A stretch of DNA of 19,635 nt from Fomitopsis serialis (GCF_022376445.1 NW_025955588.1:1-19635), one strand, 5' to 3'. Shown: positions 8,733-19,026, counted from the first letter of the stretch. Notes: generated by a model from the sequence alone, not told the origin. Made by a program: numbers and translations.

Positions 8733-9219
8733 ATGGGAAGAGTGAGTGTCCGAACCTCATGCTTCTGCTCATGTTAGCGCAACTGATCGTCTCCCTGCGC
8801 GGATTAGCTCGCGAAATCAGCCCAAAAGAAGCAGCGAACCGCGACGAGCGTTGTGAGGGATTTCAAACCTGCGAAGCCGCTGCCGCCTCCGCCGCCCAAA
8901 GAGCTGCCGCAGTCGAATTTGACGGCGCAACCGCACCCGACTTCTTCCATTGCCACGACGGTGAGTCGGATTTGGATCTGACTAGGATGTCATGTTGACC
9001 GCTTGTTTCTGGCCGCTATGCGATGCATCATGGATGTTCGTTGTGTACAGAACACGATTTTGAGGTATAGTCAGATCTCATTGCCTTCGTCATGTTGGCC
9101 GCGTTGCTGAACGGTCACGTTCATCCAGGTCACATACGAAGGCATCGGAAGCGGATGCGAAGCCTCCGGAGCCAATCCAGGTCTACGTCATGAACGTGAA
9201 CGACTCGGAGAAGCAGTAG
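8733..9219 (+). CDS. Unrecognised 88-aa Pro-rich basic protein with microexons
   Basis: Four exons join in frame: 8733-8741 (only MGR), 8808-8960, 9051-9064 (14 nt) and 9129-9219, total 267 nt. Donors are GTGAGT, GTGAGT and GTATAG. The protein is MGR-LAKSAQKKQRTATSVVRDF, then a proline run (KPLPPPPPKELPQ, about residues 27-39), Ser/Thr-rich linkers, and a C-terminus PPEPIQVYVMNVNDSEKQ. The basic N-terminus and polyproline suggest a disordered adaptor-like protein; no function is claimed. The 9-nt first coding exon is chosen because the only in-frame ATG upstream of the well-spliced exon 2 sits exactly at a GTGAGT donor. It is convergent with the gene ending at 9763. Confidence 0.6.
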
Positions 9220-9762
9220 AACATCTTAATTAACACAAGCTTCTGTGGGAGGCCGGCGGCCGGTGCATTCAAATTCATTGTAGTCCGTTTGGCATCCTCC
9301 CTGTCGGTATATGCATCTCGACGTCGTCCCGTCTATTCGCGGCCGCTGGTGTGTTCGTGACGGCGATCAAACTGTATCAAGGTGAGCCTTTTTGACATCT
9401 TGGAGCCTGGTGTATAAGGGACCCGACTAGCGTGTTTAAGAGGACCTGCGGCCGGGTTCGGTGACCAGGAAGGCGGCCATACGAATTTGCGATGCATCTT
9501 GAGCTGCGAGACCCAGTCCGAAATCATTGTTGCAACGCGAATAAGAGGACGTTAGCGGAGTTTGTGAGAACACACTCCGGACCGACATCGTTCTCGTTCT
9601 CACCACTTGCCTGCAGCCTTCGATCGGTCGTGGTAGAGGAGCGGTCTTCCTAACACGATTACAAGTGGACTCCTGGCCTAATACGTAGCTAATCGAACAT
9701 ACACTAAATTCAACAAGAATACACTGTACTGCAATAGATCGGTCCCTCGTTACATCTCGGAC
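9220..9762. other. Convergent intergenic region
   Basis: A 543-bp gap between the 3' ends of the 88-aa gene and the DUF6534 gene. I see no reading frame with splice support, no RNA gene and no clear repeat. Confidence 0.45.
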
Positions 9763-11857
9763 TCAGAAATGACTCGTCGGGGACTCCTTGGAGGAAGAGC
9801 CGTCCTCCCGTTCCGTTTCCGGTTCGTCCAGTATATCAAAATCCCTGCTGATCTGCACATTCCGCTGGATGTTGATCTCCACCTGCTAATGTCCGGTCGC
9901 TGTCAGCACTCATGCTCCCATCAAAGCTTGTTGAGGGGGGAAACTAACCTTAGAGGACAGGGGGATGTTGTCGGTCAAGCCCGTGTGCTTTGAGATGGCC
10001 AGGGACGACGTCAGGAGTGGTACTCAGAAGTGAATCTCGGATCATGTTCGTACCATTCGTCCAGTGTGCAAGCGTTGGGAGCGGCGGTCTGCACCGAGCA
10101 TCACTGGGACCGAGGGATCATTGTCGACTGATGACTGTTGCAGCCGGAGTGTCTTTCTCGCGTTGAGCCTGAATAAACACAAACAGTGAGGCCTTGGTAG
10201 TGGTGAAGTGAAGAGGGGTTACTGACGTCGACAAAAAAGCATTGGCATACACTGCGGTATTCACAGTGAGGTTTCGGACACGATGCGCGAGGAGTGAGCG
10301 GCAAACTAAACGTACGCTTGGTGATAGCGAAGTGAAGGCCGAGGAAAATCAGGTTGTCGACGGTCACCCACTAGACGGATCATTCATATTCAGCAACGAA
10401 GTGCACAGCAAATGGAAACCGCTTACCAGGATGAGAGAAATGAAAGTCGTGACGCTGTGCATGATTCAGTTCCAGCCCACAGTGCATCACGCGGCATGCA
10501 CTCACAAGGTCAAAGAACCATTCTGGATGGTGTAGAATGTCAACGTGTTGATGATAGCGTCCATCCTGTACAGATCAAGCAGTCAGCCGAGAAGAAGGCG
10601 CAAAATTCCCTGAGAGGACACCCACGAGGAGAAGGCGCTACGGCTCTTCCGAAGGTAATAACAAAGGGAGGAGGCCACGAGGATGTCGAGGAGTGCCGAG
10701 AGCGAAAGGCCCAGCGTGAACACCCACTGCACGATAGTCAGTCAGCAGGTCATCCGAGCCAGAACCATCGGTCAAGATAGGCTTACGCCGACCTCCCGCC
10801 TGAACGCCTCGTAACTCTGGAGCCGTATCCTGCCGGTGAGCACGCTTCGTAAGAACGCTGAGGAAAATATCAAAGTGGAGCCACTGACATGTACGCGGTC
10901 GACACCAAGGCGGCGACTACAGATTGTCAGTGTTAAGGCCTACTACCGCTGTTTGAAACTCACTCAGCCGTCCCGAAGCAACTGAAGTCTGAGAGACGCT
11001 TGACATCAGCAGCGTGGTGGATGTGCAGTCTTATCGACTCACGAGTATTATGGTTATCCACCATTTCCTGTGGCTAACTGCAGTATGCCGAGCTCACTTA
11101 ATACCGTCTCACGTGCGGAATAAACGACGCGTTCAACCCGTACCTGTGTGTACTCTCCAGGCGAAGAAGCTGTGTATGGTCCTGTCAGTCAGCCATGCGG
11201 GTTTGACAGCTGCAGACGAACCATTGTACTATGAAAGTCATGAGTGCCTTGACCGCTGTCAGTAAGGCCAACGAACATCGTCAACACTGAGAGACACACC
11301 GTTAGCATCACCGACCCCTGAAGGTGAATCAGCGTGATTGCAAGATACAGTTATGGCGAAATTGCTACGCACCCCAATAGACCTGGAGTACGGTAGGATC
11401 AGCGGGTGGTTCACGTACTGATTCGGACAGGTGAATGGCTGAACTTACCACGGTATCCAATCCTGAACCATACCGTCTGCCCAGCTCACTATCAGGTATT
11501 CCCAGTCCGCAATGCAAATGAATATGGTGTGCAGGATGTCAAGCAGCCTGGTGAAGCATTAGCAACTGGCCATGAATTTGGACCACTAGTCTAACGTACC
11601 ATATCACATAGACCTAATATCCCGGTCATCACACTCAGACGAGACAGCATCAATCAAGCAGATACCCACCATTGTACGCAGCCAGGTGATATCAGTGTGG
11701 TACACGGACGTGTACAGGGCGGTCTGCATTGATACCACCCCCGACAGGCTGGCTCATCGGGGATGAGCGCAACATACTGCAGATGAACATCCACTACTCA
11801 CAACGTTGACACCAGTCCTCCTAGCAGGAGAGGCCCGAGGGTGCGGAAGATATCCAT
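9763..11857 (-). CDS. DUF6534-type seven-helix membrane protein (339 aa, 19 exons)
   Basis: Nineteen exons give 1020 in-frame nt: 11802-11857, 11670-11748, 11600-11613, 11490-11547, 11373-11417, 11277-11317, 11144-11181, 11043-11077, 10964-10988, 10889-10916, 10793-10844, 10620-10726, 10506-10565, 10427-10454, 10316-10370, 10227-10251, 10054-10168, 9949-9987, 9763-9882. Seven hydrophobic segments appear in order: LGPLLLGGLVSTFLSGVVSM; VYVIWLLDILHTIFI; SVMLTVCLSVLTM; WWITIIL with VASGRLIAALVSTAY; WVFTLGLSLSALLDILVASS (158-177); QNGSLTFVTTFISLIL; WVTVDNLIFLGLHFAITK (223-240). Family marks are HSFFAWRVHT, SLCYYLRKSRSAF and LYANAFLSTLNARKTLR (241-257), then a polar cytosolic tail. The family is a large basidiomycete group of unknown, possibly receptor-like function. 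The exon 6 donor (gttcgt or gttgac) and exons 9-11 are the least certain. Confidence 0.85.
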
Positions 11858-13503
11858 GGCAGGCAGACCTTGGGGGAAGCACCTGCGAAGGAGGCGGCGA
11901 GGGACGCCTAATAAAGGTCCGGGGTATGATGGCGCCCAAGAACGACATTGTGGTGACGGTACCATGCCCACTTGGGCGCCAGACGAAGACTGGAAGACGG
12001 GTCAGGGGGCGTTGAAATATGGCCTCCCGGATTTGGCGTAGCTTGACATGGTCGAGGACCAATGTACAGTTTCGAGTGCCATATACCCGATATCGGCACC
12101 GTGTTGTCCATCGGTGTACTAAATACTTGGCATCTGCGTTATCAAGCGGCAACGGCTATAGAAAGGATGGCACCGACGCCGGGCGCCACAATTGCGCAAG
12201 ATCTACGCTGCCATCTGCGGGTACTAGAATGAGATCGAGCGCACAAAAGACCTCGTCAGTCAAATTTTGAAAGCCAGGACACCGGTGCGAATAGATGCGT
12301 CAGATACCTCGCTGGCGGATCCGTGATTGACCCACTGCCGTATGTCAGAAGCTGATAACCTAACCAAAGAGCGCTGTTGTTCACATGCAGAACAATGCAC
12401 GGAGGTTGATACGAAAATGTGGAAGTCAGTCTCCCTTACAAGGGAGATCCGCGAGATGTTTGCCAGACATTGCATTCAAAGTGACGGACACGTATTGCCT
12501 GCCTCGTTGTTCAGGGAGCGAACAGAAGATTTGCGAACGCCAGTCCCCGTCAACGATTTTTGTACGCCGCCACCAGGACAGCGTCAGCCACGACCGGTTT
12601 GACGGACTGGCGTTAGGTGATAATAGAGACTTGGTAGTCCCAGCGAGCCTCATTCCTGATCCTATTGTGAATCATGACCAGGCCGCACAAACGCCATTTG
12701 AAATTATCGTGCAGGTGAGGTATTGGCGTCAGATGATGGCAACGCCTCCACATTTTGAACGGCCAACAGTCGAGGGTCACTATCTGTTCACGGGTAGGCT
12801 AGAGTTGTGAGGCAGAGGACGTACCTGCAATGCACGAGGGGGGGACCGTATCGTTGCAGATAGGTACGATCATTCCCAACACGTCGGTCGGTGACCAACG
12901 TGATAAATACTGTGCCAGCCAAGTGCACTACGCCATGCCAACCATTCGACAGCGGCGCAGTCTGCCGCATTGTCGTTCTTCATTGCTGGTTCATACGCAT
13001 GCTGAGCATTGCTTTTTGAGTCAATCTGACTGCCAGATACACCACAGCGAGCGAATGTTTGAAGAGGGTGGGTGCTACATACCTCCGCGACTTTTACCCG
13101 GCTCTCGATCAGTCGTGGCGCATCAGTCAATTTGTTGCGTCGGGGATGGTATCGTGCTCACTCGGAGGTCGCGCTTTCTGACGGAGAATATCCATGTTCA
13201 TCCATGGCAGGGGCACCACGTCGGTCTGGATGCATCTTGAACTTTGTACCATATTGGGGTTTGATGGCGCGCGCTGGATCGTTCTCCGGCCTGGAACAAT
13301 TCAGGTAAGTTAGGAGGCTGAGACAGTGACAGCCTCGCTGCCCGGGCGGCTCGGAATTCACAGTCGCGCTGAATAGAGCTCTGTTCTTCATCATGACGCG
13401 CTCAGTCGCAGTCATGACATGTCCGATAGATTTTGCATATCCCCGAAAGGTTGAAGTCCGATCATTAGCGGGCGAAGTTTGAGTCAGATGTCGACCAACT
13501 CAC
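11858..13503. other. Gene-poor stretch with a diverged DUF6534 5' echo
   Basis: I could not build a supported gene here. On the minus strand, about 13300-13195 resembles the 5' region of the DUF6534 gene: GCGCCATCA-ACCCC, then about 80 nt later CTGCCATGGAT and ATGGATATTCTCCG, against GCGCCATCATACCCC and CTGCCATGGATATCTTCCGC at the functional locus. A further weak match (GTCAAACC...TGGCTGAC...CCTGG, near 12560-12605) corresponds to the region before HSFFAWRV. The frames between are broken by stops. A decayed tandem copy is the simplest reading, at low certainty. Confidence 0.35.
11930..11981. repeat. Inverted repeat, 11-bp arms
   Basis: TGGCGCCCAAG (11930-11940) is perfectly complementary to CTTGGGCGCCA (11971-11981) across a 30-nt loop. 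It lies 73 bp upstream of the DUF6534 start codon, so it falls in that gene's promoter or 5' leader. It could form a hairpin or be a dyad binding site; its role is unknown. Confidence 0.6.
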
Positions 13504-13883
13504 CACACGGAAGATCTTTAGACAGAACAGTGTTATGCGGCTGGAGAGCGGCCTGGTAAGGAACCAAGAAGTGAACGCAGGGTGCTTGCGCACGTCATGC
13601 ACAGAGTTTCTGCGGGCCAAGGGGTACGAACTTCCACGCACCTGTAGTCCGGGGCGCATGATCAAAACCGTCGGCGAAAACTGTTGCACAAAATTGCAGC
13701 TTCGCAAAAAAAACGCCGTGGATCTGGAGTTGAGAACATGTGGTGAGGAGCCCTAACAATAGCTCGTGGCCTCAAAATGGTCAAAACTACCTTTCCCACT
13801 GGTGAATCGGCGCCGACAGGCTTATACCCAAGACGACATCCGACCTTCACGGATAGCACGCGCGTGTGATGCAACGACGCCAT
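13504..13883 (-). CDS. Coding-like block, possible gene fragment, unrecognised
   Basis: Starting at 13883, 75 bp beyond the CCT3 stop, a 28-codon exon (13800-13883) ends at GTGGGA. After a 47-nt intron it joins in frame an 83-codon exon (13504-13752) that ends at a perfect GTGAGT donor. The second exon reads VRGSSYPLARRNSVHDVRKH followed by PAFTSWFLTRPLSSRITL and FCLKIFRV, which looks like real protein. No later exon could be joined convincingly, and I recognise no family. It may be the live or dead 5' part of a gene extending left into the gene-poor stretch, or a transposon remnant. Confidence 0.33.
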
Positions 13884-13957
13884 ACGGAGAGCAAGCCAAA
13901 AGGAGCACGTACTTCTGAGGACCTAGTACACATTAATCATTTACTACGCCAGGATAC

Positions 13958-15989
13958 TTATTCTCCCATCATCTCCTCCTGGGGCGCGCCTCCGCCACCA
14001 CTTTCTCTCTCTTTCCGCGTTGCTTGCACGACATCGTCGACGCGCAGAAGCACACGCGAAGCCTCCACGGCCGTTTTGAGGATTTGAATCTGCGATACGC
14101 TAATGCATCAGCCACGGTGATCGGCGTAGACATACGTTAACGGACCTTGACGCTGGCAGATTCGTAAAGACCGTAGGATTTCATGTCCACGATCTTCCCT
14201 GTCTCGCCATCAATACCCCACGAGTGTTCTCCATTGGCATGCTTCGCCTGGAGTAGATGATCACGTCAGTTCGAAATGCAACTCACGGACACGAGCGAAA
14301 CTCAAAGAGACTGATGTACGAACCCGAAGCTCAGTGAGTACCCGGATCGCGTTACCTCCGCTGTTCTGCACCAGCGTCCGCGGAATTACCTCCATCGCAT
14401 CAGCGACGGCACGGAAGGGCCCATTCTCCACGCCCGTGATGCTCCTCGCCTTGGCATGCAGACCAACACTGATCGCCATCTCCGTCGCGCCTCCCCCGGG
14501 GGCGAGGATGGGGTTGAAGACCACGTTACGCGCGACGGACATTGCGTCCGCGAGGTTGCGGTCGATCTCGTTGAGGATGTCTTTTGATGGGCCGCGGAGG
14601 AGGATCGTGCACGCCTTCGGGGTCGTACACTCGGTGAGGAACGTGAAGTACTCGTCGCCAATCTTCTCGATGTTGAACAGCCCGCACTTGGTGCCGACGT
14701 CGGCCTCGCGAAGGTCCTCCACGCGGTTGACGATGGTGGCGCCGACAGCACGCGCGATGCGGTTGTTGTCGGACTTCCGTACTCGTCGGATGGCGGAGAC
14801 GTTCGCCTTGGAGAAGAAGTGTTGCGCATAGTCTATGGAAGCGGTCAAAGCATGTTGACAATGCCGAGGGCGATTGACGTACCAGAGACACCCTTCTCGG
14901 TGATGACTAGGTCAGGCTTGAACTCCAGGATCTTGTCCACCATCGCCTTGACCTGCTCCTCCTCAATCTCCTGTATCCTGCTCCAATCCGCCTCCTTCGA
15001 AATCTCAATGTTCGTCTGCGACTCGCCCTTCTTGTACTCCAACGGGCAGTCCAGCAGGACGATCCGCGGCTTCTCGATCCGCCTGCGCATTTTGGGGTGC
15101 GTGATGTCCTTGTTAACCATGACCCCGCTGAGCACCTTGCTGTCCTCGATCTCACCACCCGGGATCTTTTCGACGCGTGCATACCGCTTGATGTCGACGG
15201 TCTTGGTGGCCCCCTCCTCCATTGCGACAGTGCGAACCGCCTGGAGCGCGAGCTTGCACATGAGGTCGGACCAGCGCATGACAAACTTCGTGCCGATGGA
15301 CGTCTTTATGAGGGAGAGCATCTGCGCGTCGTCATTGGTTTCGATGGGGATGGAGATCTTCTTGATGATCTCGAGGGCCTCCTTGAGAGCCTTGTTGTAC
15401 GCGGAGATGATGACCACCGGGTGGATGTCGCGCTCGAGCTGAGATAGAGACTGGGCGAGAATCTCGCCAGCTAGCCAAAGTCAAGCCATCATCTCAGAAA
15501 CAACTTCGGTCTGGACATACCAAGGATGATGACACTCGTGGTTCCGTCACCGCACTCCTCGTCCTGTGTCCGACTGAGCTCGATCATGTTCTTTGCTGCG
15601 GGATGTGCGACGTCGATTTCCCGCAAGATGGCGTTTCCGTCGTTTGTCAACCTGAGCTTCGCGGTAAGACGACGGATATGATAGATTTTGTAGAGACGTA
15701 CAGAATACCACCCATAGGATCCAAAATCATCTTGAGCATGGCTTTCGGACCCAGACATGTTCGGATGACATCCGCAACGGTCTGCCCGAGCATATCTTGA
15801 GCACCGTACTTGTAAACAAATAATAATATGCGTACCTTCGCAGCGGTGATGTTGGAAATCTGTGCTTTCCGTCCCGACTGCCTCTCGGGCGCGGTGTCTA
15901 CAAAGGTCTCTGAGGGATGCCCTTCCCAAGCAGACAATAACGAACGTACTCATCACAAAGATTGGTGTTTGTCCGCCGGCCTGCATCAT
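13958..15989 (-). CDS. CCT3: TCP-1/CCT chaperonin gamma subunit
   Basis: One of the eight subunits of the cytosolic TRiC/CCT ring, which folds actin, tubulin and other proteins with ATP. Eight exons: 15950-15989, 15836-15897, 15702-15781, 15521-15651, 14883-15470, 14324-14832, 14146-14247, 13958-14089. They give 547 residues; human CCT3 has 545. Marks in order: [41 protein letters not shown] (63-66), nucleotide-binding GDGTTS (95-100, preceded by C where most subunits have V), [63 protein letters not shown] (GGG at 413-415), the C-terminal [20 protein letters not shown] and [14 protein letters not shown], ending in a Gly/Glu tail. An ATG one codon downstream (15986) is an alternative start. 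Head to head with ATG101. Confidence 0.97.
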
Positions 15990-16246
15990 GACTGAACGTA
16001 GAGAGACGTAGGAGCAAAGAACGTGAAAGGAAGAGGCAAGAGGAGGCTCGCGTTCTGCAGACGCGTCTCGCCGATTTCGAAAACGTGAAGTCGGAAGCGC
16101 CGGTAAACCCTTTTGGGGCCGCATGCGCGTGACGGGCGCCTGTGCGATCCCCTCCAGTGCCACACCATCAGTCCTGTCTTATAGCGAGCCTGGCCCGCGT
16201 CGCCTGCTTGCGTCCCCACAATCTCTAGGCGAGCTATCTCTCAAGG
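15990..16246. promoter_or_regulatory. Bidirectional promoter, CCT3 / ATG101
   Basis: 257 bp separate the CCT3 start (minus) and the ATG101 start (plus). A TTATAG word near 16179-16184 lies about 65 nt upstream of ATG101. No clear TATA box is seen for CCT3. Both genes must draw their core promoters from this interval or from its edges. Confidence 0.6.
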
Positions 16247-18268
16247 ATGAACACACATCCAACTGTAACAATAGAGCTGGTGAGACTTATAGCCTCCGAG
16301 CGACTGCGTGGTCCGCCGATACATATCCAGCCAGGTCCTTGACCGGCACACGACGCAGGAGGTCCTGCGCGCCGTCCTCCACTCCGTGCTCTTCCACCGC
16401 CTCTTCGGCACCGTCAAACCACAAACGTTCGAGGTGCTCGATGTCACGATGGTCAGTTGCACACTTCCCCTCACGCCACCGCGGCGCGCCGGTGGCGAAT
16501 CTGAATCTGACGGACGGTCAGCCAGGCGTGGACGATCCTGAGATGAAACAGCTGGTGAACGACAAGGTCGATGCGTTCTGGAAAAGCATTGAGGGAGGCT
16601 TTAGCAAGCGTGGTCAGGTGTGTCTCATCGCTCTGTGATAATTCCCCGGGGAGGGCGCTCGAAGGGTGGCAGATGGAGTCCCCACTGCTCTTTGCTGTCG
16701 GGCAGTGCGTTCAGAGCACGTACCCTCAAGCACACTGCCAAACCAGGGTGCGGCGCAGTGGCCGCTCTCTGCGCGGAGGCGCTGCGCACGTCGTTCAATG
16801 CTGTACAAGATTCCTAGTATCGCCCAGCTGCATCCGCCCTGATCAGACTGAACTGGGGAAGTTCCTTGATCATGTTTGCTGTGTTCGCCGTGTTGTCTGG
16901 GCCTTGATACGCCACTGCCTGAGGCTACTCGGGCCCCTCGGACTCAGTTTCTGAGTGTTCACACGAGCTAGCATACCAGTGCTCTTATGAACGAGCGGAT
17001 GAAGTTGGCCAGTCTCCCAGACCCCGCCAATAGCACGAAGCAGCGGTACGATCCACTATTGGCGTATTGAGTGCGAGTCGACTTCGATCGAACTTTGAAG
17101 CTTGATTCGGGACATGTCTCTTCGGTTGTTCCACTTTGTTGCCTATTCTATCGACTGCCTCATGCATCTCCAAACACGACTGATATCAGGCGTGTCTCGT
17201 CGCGCTCTACCATGGGAGGCGAGTACTCTGTGGGAGGACGTGCAACTCTGCTTCCGTTTTCTGATTGGTGTCTGGGCAGTGTGCTTCGGGCATCCACCTC
17301 ACGCAAAGGCGTCGCCAATATTGGAGGCGCAGTGCATTATATCGCGGCGCAGTGACTGCTATCTGCGCAGGAGCGCTGTGCACGCCATGGGACGCTGTAC
17401 CAGGAGGGCAGGCATTACCCAGCCACGTCCGCATCGAACAGGCTTGTCTGACAAGGAAGCTCGCGGATCATGCTGATTGCGCTGTCGTGTCCTGTCAACC
17501 TCTTAAGGCTGCCTCGGGTTTCACGGACTGTGTCTCTGGGCATTGATACTTCAATAAAGGGGCAGGTGAAGCAGACCGATCACTCAGACCCCGACATCAG
17601 CACGAAGCGGTACCATGGTTCGTTATCAATGCTTATAATTCGAGTCGACCGTGACCGAATATCGGAGCTGATAAAGTACCGTCCCTCTGGTTACTCTCCA
17701 TTTACTGCACATTCCATGATTGCTTCCTTGCTTGTTGTGGTATTTGAAGTACAATGACTAGCGCACTTACACGGCATCCAGATCATCGTAACGTTCTCAG
17801 AAAAGCGTCCCAGGAAGACATGGTTCATGATGGGAGAGGTGAGTCCCGATATAGCGCCGCGAGCCACAGCACCTAAACTAAGTCCAGGAAGAAATTCCCT
17901 GGGAGCAGTGGTACGCACTATGCGGGCGGAGGGGGTGTCCTGCAACTGACCCACGTTTCAGGATCATAAACGCAGAGATCCGGCAGCCCACACCCGAGAG
18001 AGGTATGCCGCCTTTTCTTCACCGTATGCGCAAGCTCTAATATTACGCAATGTTATTTTTACCCTGTGTCTCGTTCGTTTTCTCTGCAGATCAGCGCAAA
18101 TTCCAAGCGGACCTCGCCGCCACGCTCACCAAGAGCCTGAAGACGATGCTCACGCACGCGTCTTCCGAACGTGGCCGGTCTGCGGTCCCCCTCATCACGA
18201 ACGCCAACGGTATATCGCCGTTCCCAATCAAGATTACCGTGAAGGTTGGTGGCGTGGAAGTGGGTTAA
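16247..18268 (+). CDS. ATG101: Autophagy-related protein 101 (HORMA domain)
   Basis: Partner of Atg13 in the Atg1/ULK1 initiation complex of autophagy; present in animals, fission yeast and basidiomycetes but replaced by Atg29/Atg31 in budding yeast. Seven exons: 16247-16279, 16335-16451, 16522-16617, 17782-17838, 17888-17910, 17962-18002, 18090-18268, total 546 nt and 181 residues. Marks: MNTHPTVTIEL, LHSVLFHRLFGTVKPQTFEV, NDKVDAFWKSIEGG, SEKRPRKTWF, EEIPWEQW, INAEIRQPTPERDQ, MLTHASSERGRSAVPLITN and the end PFPIKITVKVGGVEVG. W96-F97 sits where human ATG101 has its WPF 'WF finger' before the IPWE motif. The start is the only ATG giving an in-frame first exon. Intron 3 is 1164 nt against 48-87 nt for the other introns. 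Confidence 0.96.
16618..17189 (+). repeat. ATG101 intron 3, tandem unit copy 1
   Basis: 572 nt starting exactly at the 5' splice site (GTGTGTCTCATCGC) and ending ...GATATCAG. It aligns along its length, with indels, to copy 2. Shared blocks include CAGACCCCG (17018-17026), AGCACGAAGC (17032-17041), CGAGTCGAC (17074-17082) and a GCGCAG/CTGCGC hairpin (16753-16774). The unit has no supported reading frame. Confidence 0.75.
17190..17781 (+). repeat. ATG101 intron 3, tandem unit copy 2
   Basis: 592 nt starting GCGTGTCTCGTCGC directly after CAG of copy 1, and ending at the real acceptor GCATCCAG. It shares CAGACCCCG (17585-17593), AGCACGAAGC (17599-17608), CGAGTCGAC (17641-17649) and a GCGCAG/CTGCGC hairpin (17347-17368) with copy 1. 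The position matching the donor GT is GC here. Confidence 0.75.
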
Positions 18269-19026
18269 CCTAATGCCCCGCCAGAGTCGGTGACTGGTGC
18301 CTTTGAGAGTTTGCCCTGTGACGGACTGTGGACCTGTCTGGCTGCCTTCACAGACTGCTCGCCTTACGTGTAGCAGAACCTTAACAGCCAGATGTGTACA
18401 TAGCCTCCCGTGAAGCTGCTAGAGACGCAGCCTCTACATTTTCGGACTGCTTACATCCAGCATGCGTTTGGTACGCACCGAAGACCATTTCGACCGGTAC
18501 GTGTAGCCAACGAGGTTAACCAGGTCTACAGGTAACTGGAGGGTGGCACTGAACTCAACTCGGTGTTCCGTAGGTTCATGCAGGCACGGTGACTGGATCG
18601 CGATTCGCCGCTGCAGCGCTTCTGTTCAGGGCGCGCCGAAGAGGCCACAGAAATGGACGACGGATGCATTTGGGAAGAACGTGCGTCGGTCGTGGCCCGA
18701 CATTCGCTGCGCTCGTCCTCCCCATCACGGGCGCCTGACGCGCTTGCCTGTTGCGGGACGAACGTGCATGGGAAGACGCTCTGGCGGTCGCGCGGGAAGG
18801 CGACTCTGTTCCTTCCCCCCGGCAGACGGCTTCTGGGCAGACGAGTGCCCGAGGGCGGCTGCGAACTGCGATGGCTATATGTCGCGTTCTTCTATCTCTC
18901 GCCGTTATGTTCCCCTTGACACGCTGACCAAGGTGTCCTCCATGCTGATCCCGCCGCAGCTCCTGTGCTATAACTTGCATTGACTCGTGCGCAGTCTCTA
19001 CACCCGGCCTCGAGCCTGCTACTACT
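18269..19026. other. Intergenic, upstream of the right-edge gene
   Basis: A 758-bp gap. TATAAC at 18969-18974 lies about 55 nt before the next start. The GC-rich part (18600-18870) shows open frames on both strands (about 146 codons plus, 172 codons minus), but they are compositional and lack splice or family support. No gene or RNA is called. Confidence 0.4.

Noticed and set aside
11754..12152. Upstream N-terminus MSFLGAIIP for the DUF6534 gene
   Set aside because: No in-frame splice route joins it to the exon starting MDIFRTLGPLL, which fits the family N-terminus on its own.
12385..12810. 141-codon plus-strand frame
   Set aside because: No splice context or recognisable motif; it lies in the stretch that partly resembles the decayed membrane-protein copy on the other strand.
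14819..15442. 207-codon plus-strand open frame
   Set aside because: It lies antisense to CCT3 exon 5, whose protein is unmistakable; the frame is a codon-bias shadow.
16571..17546. Several 60-130 codon plus-strand frames inside ATG101 intron 3
   Set aside because: They are not shared in frame between the two repeat copies and have no family resemblance; the flanking exons join directly as in other ATG101 proteins.
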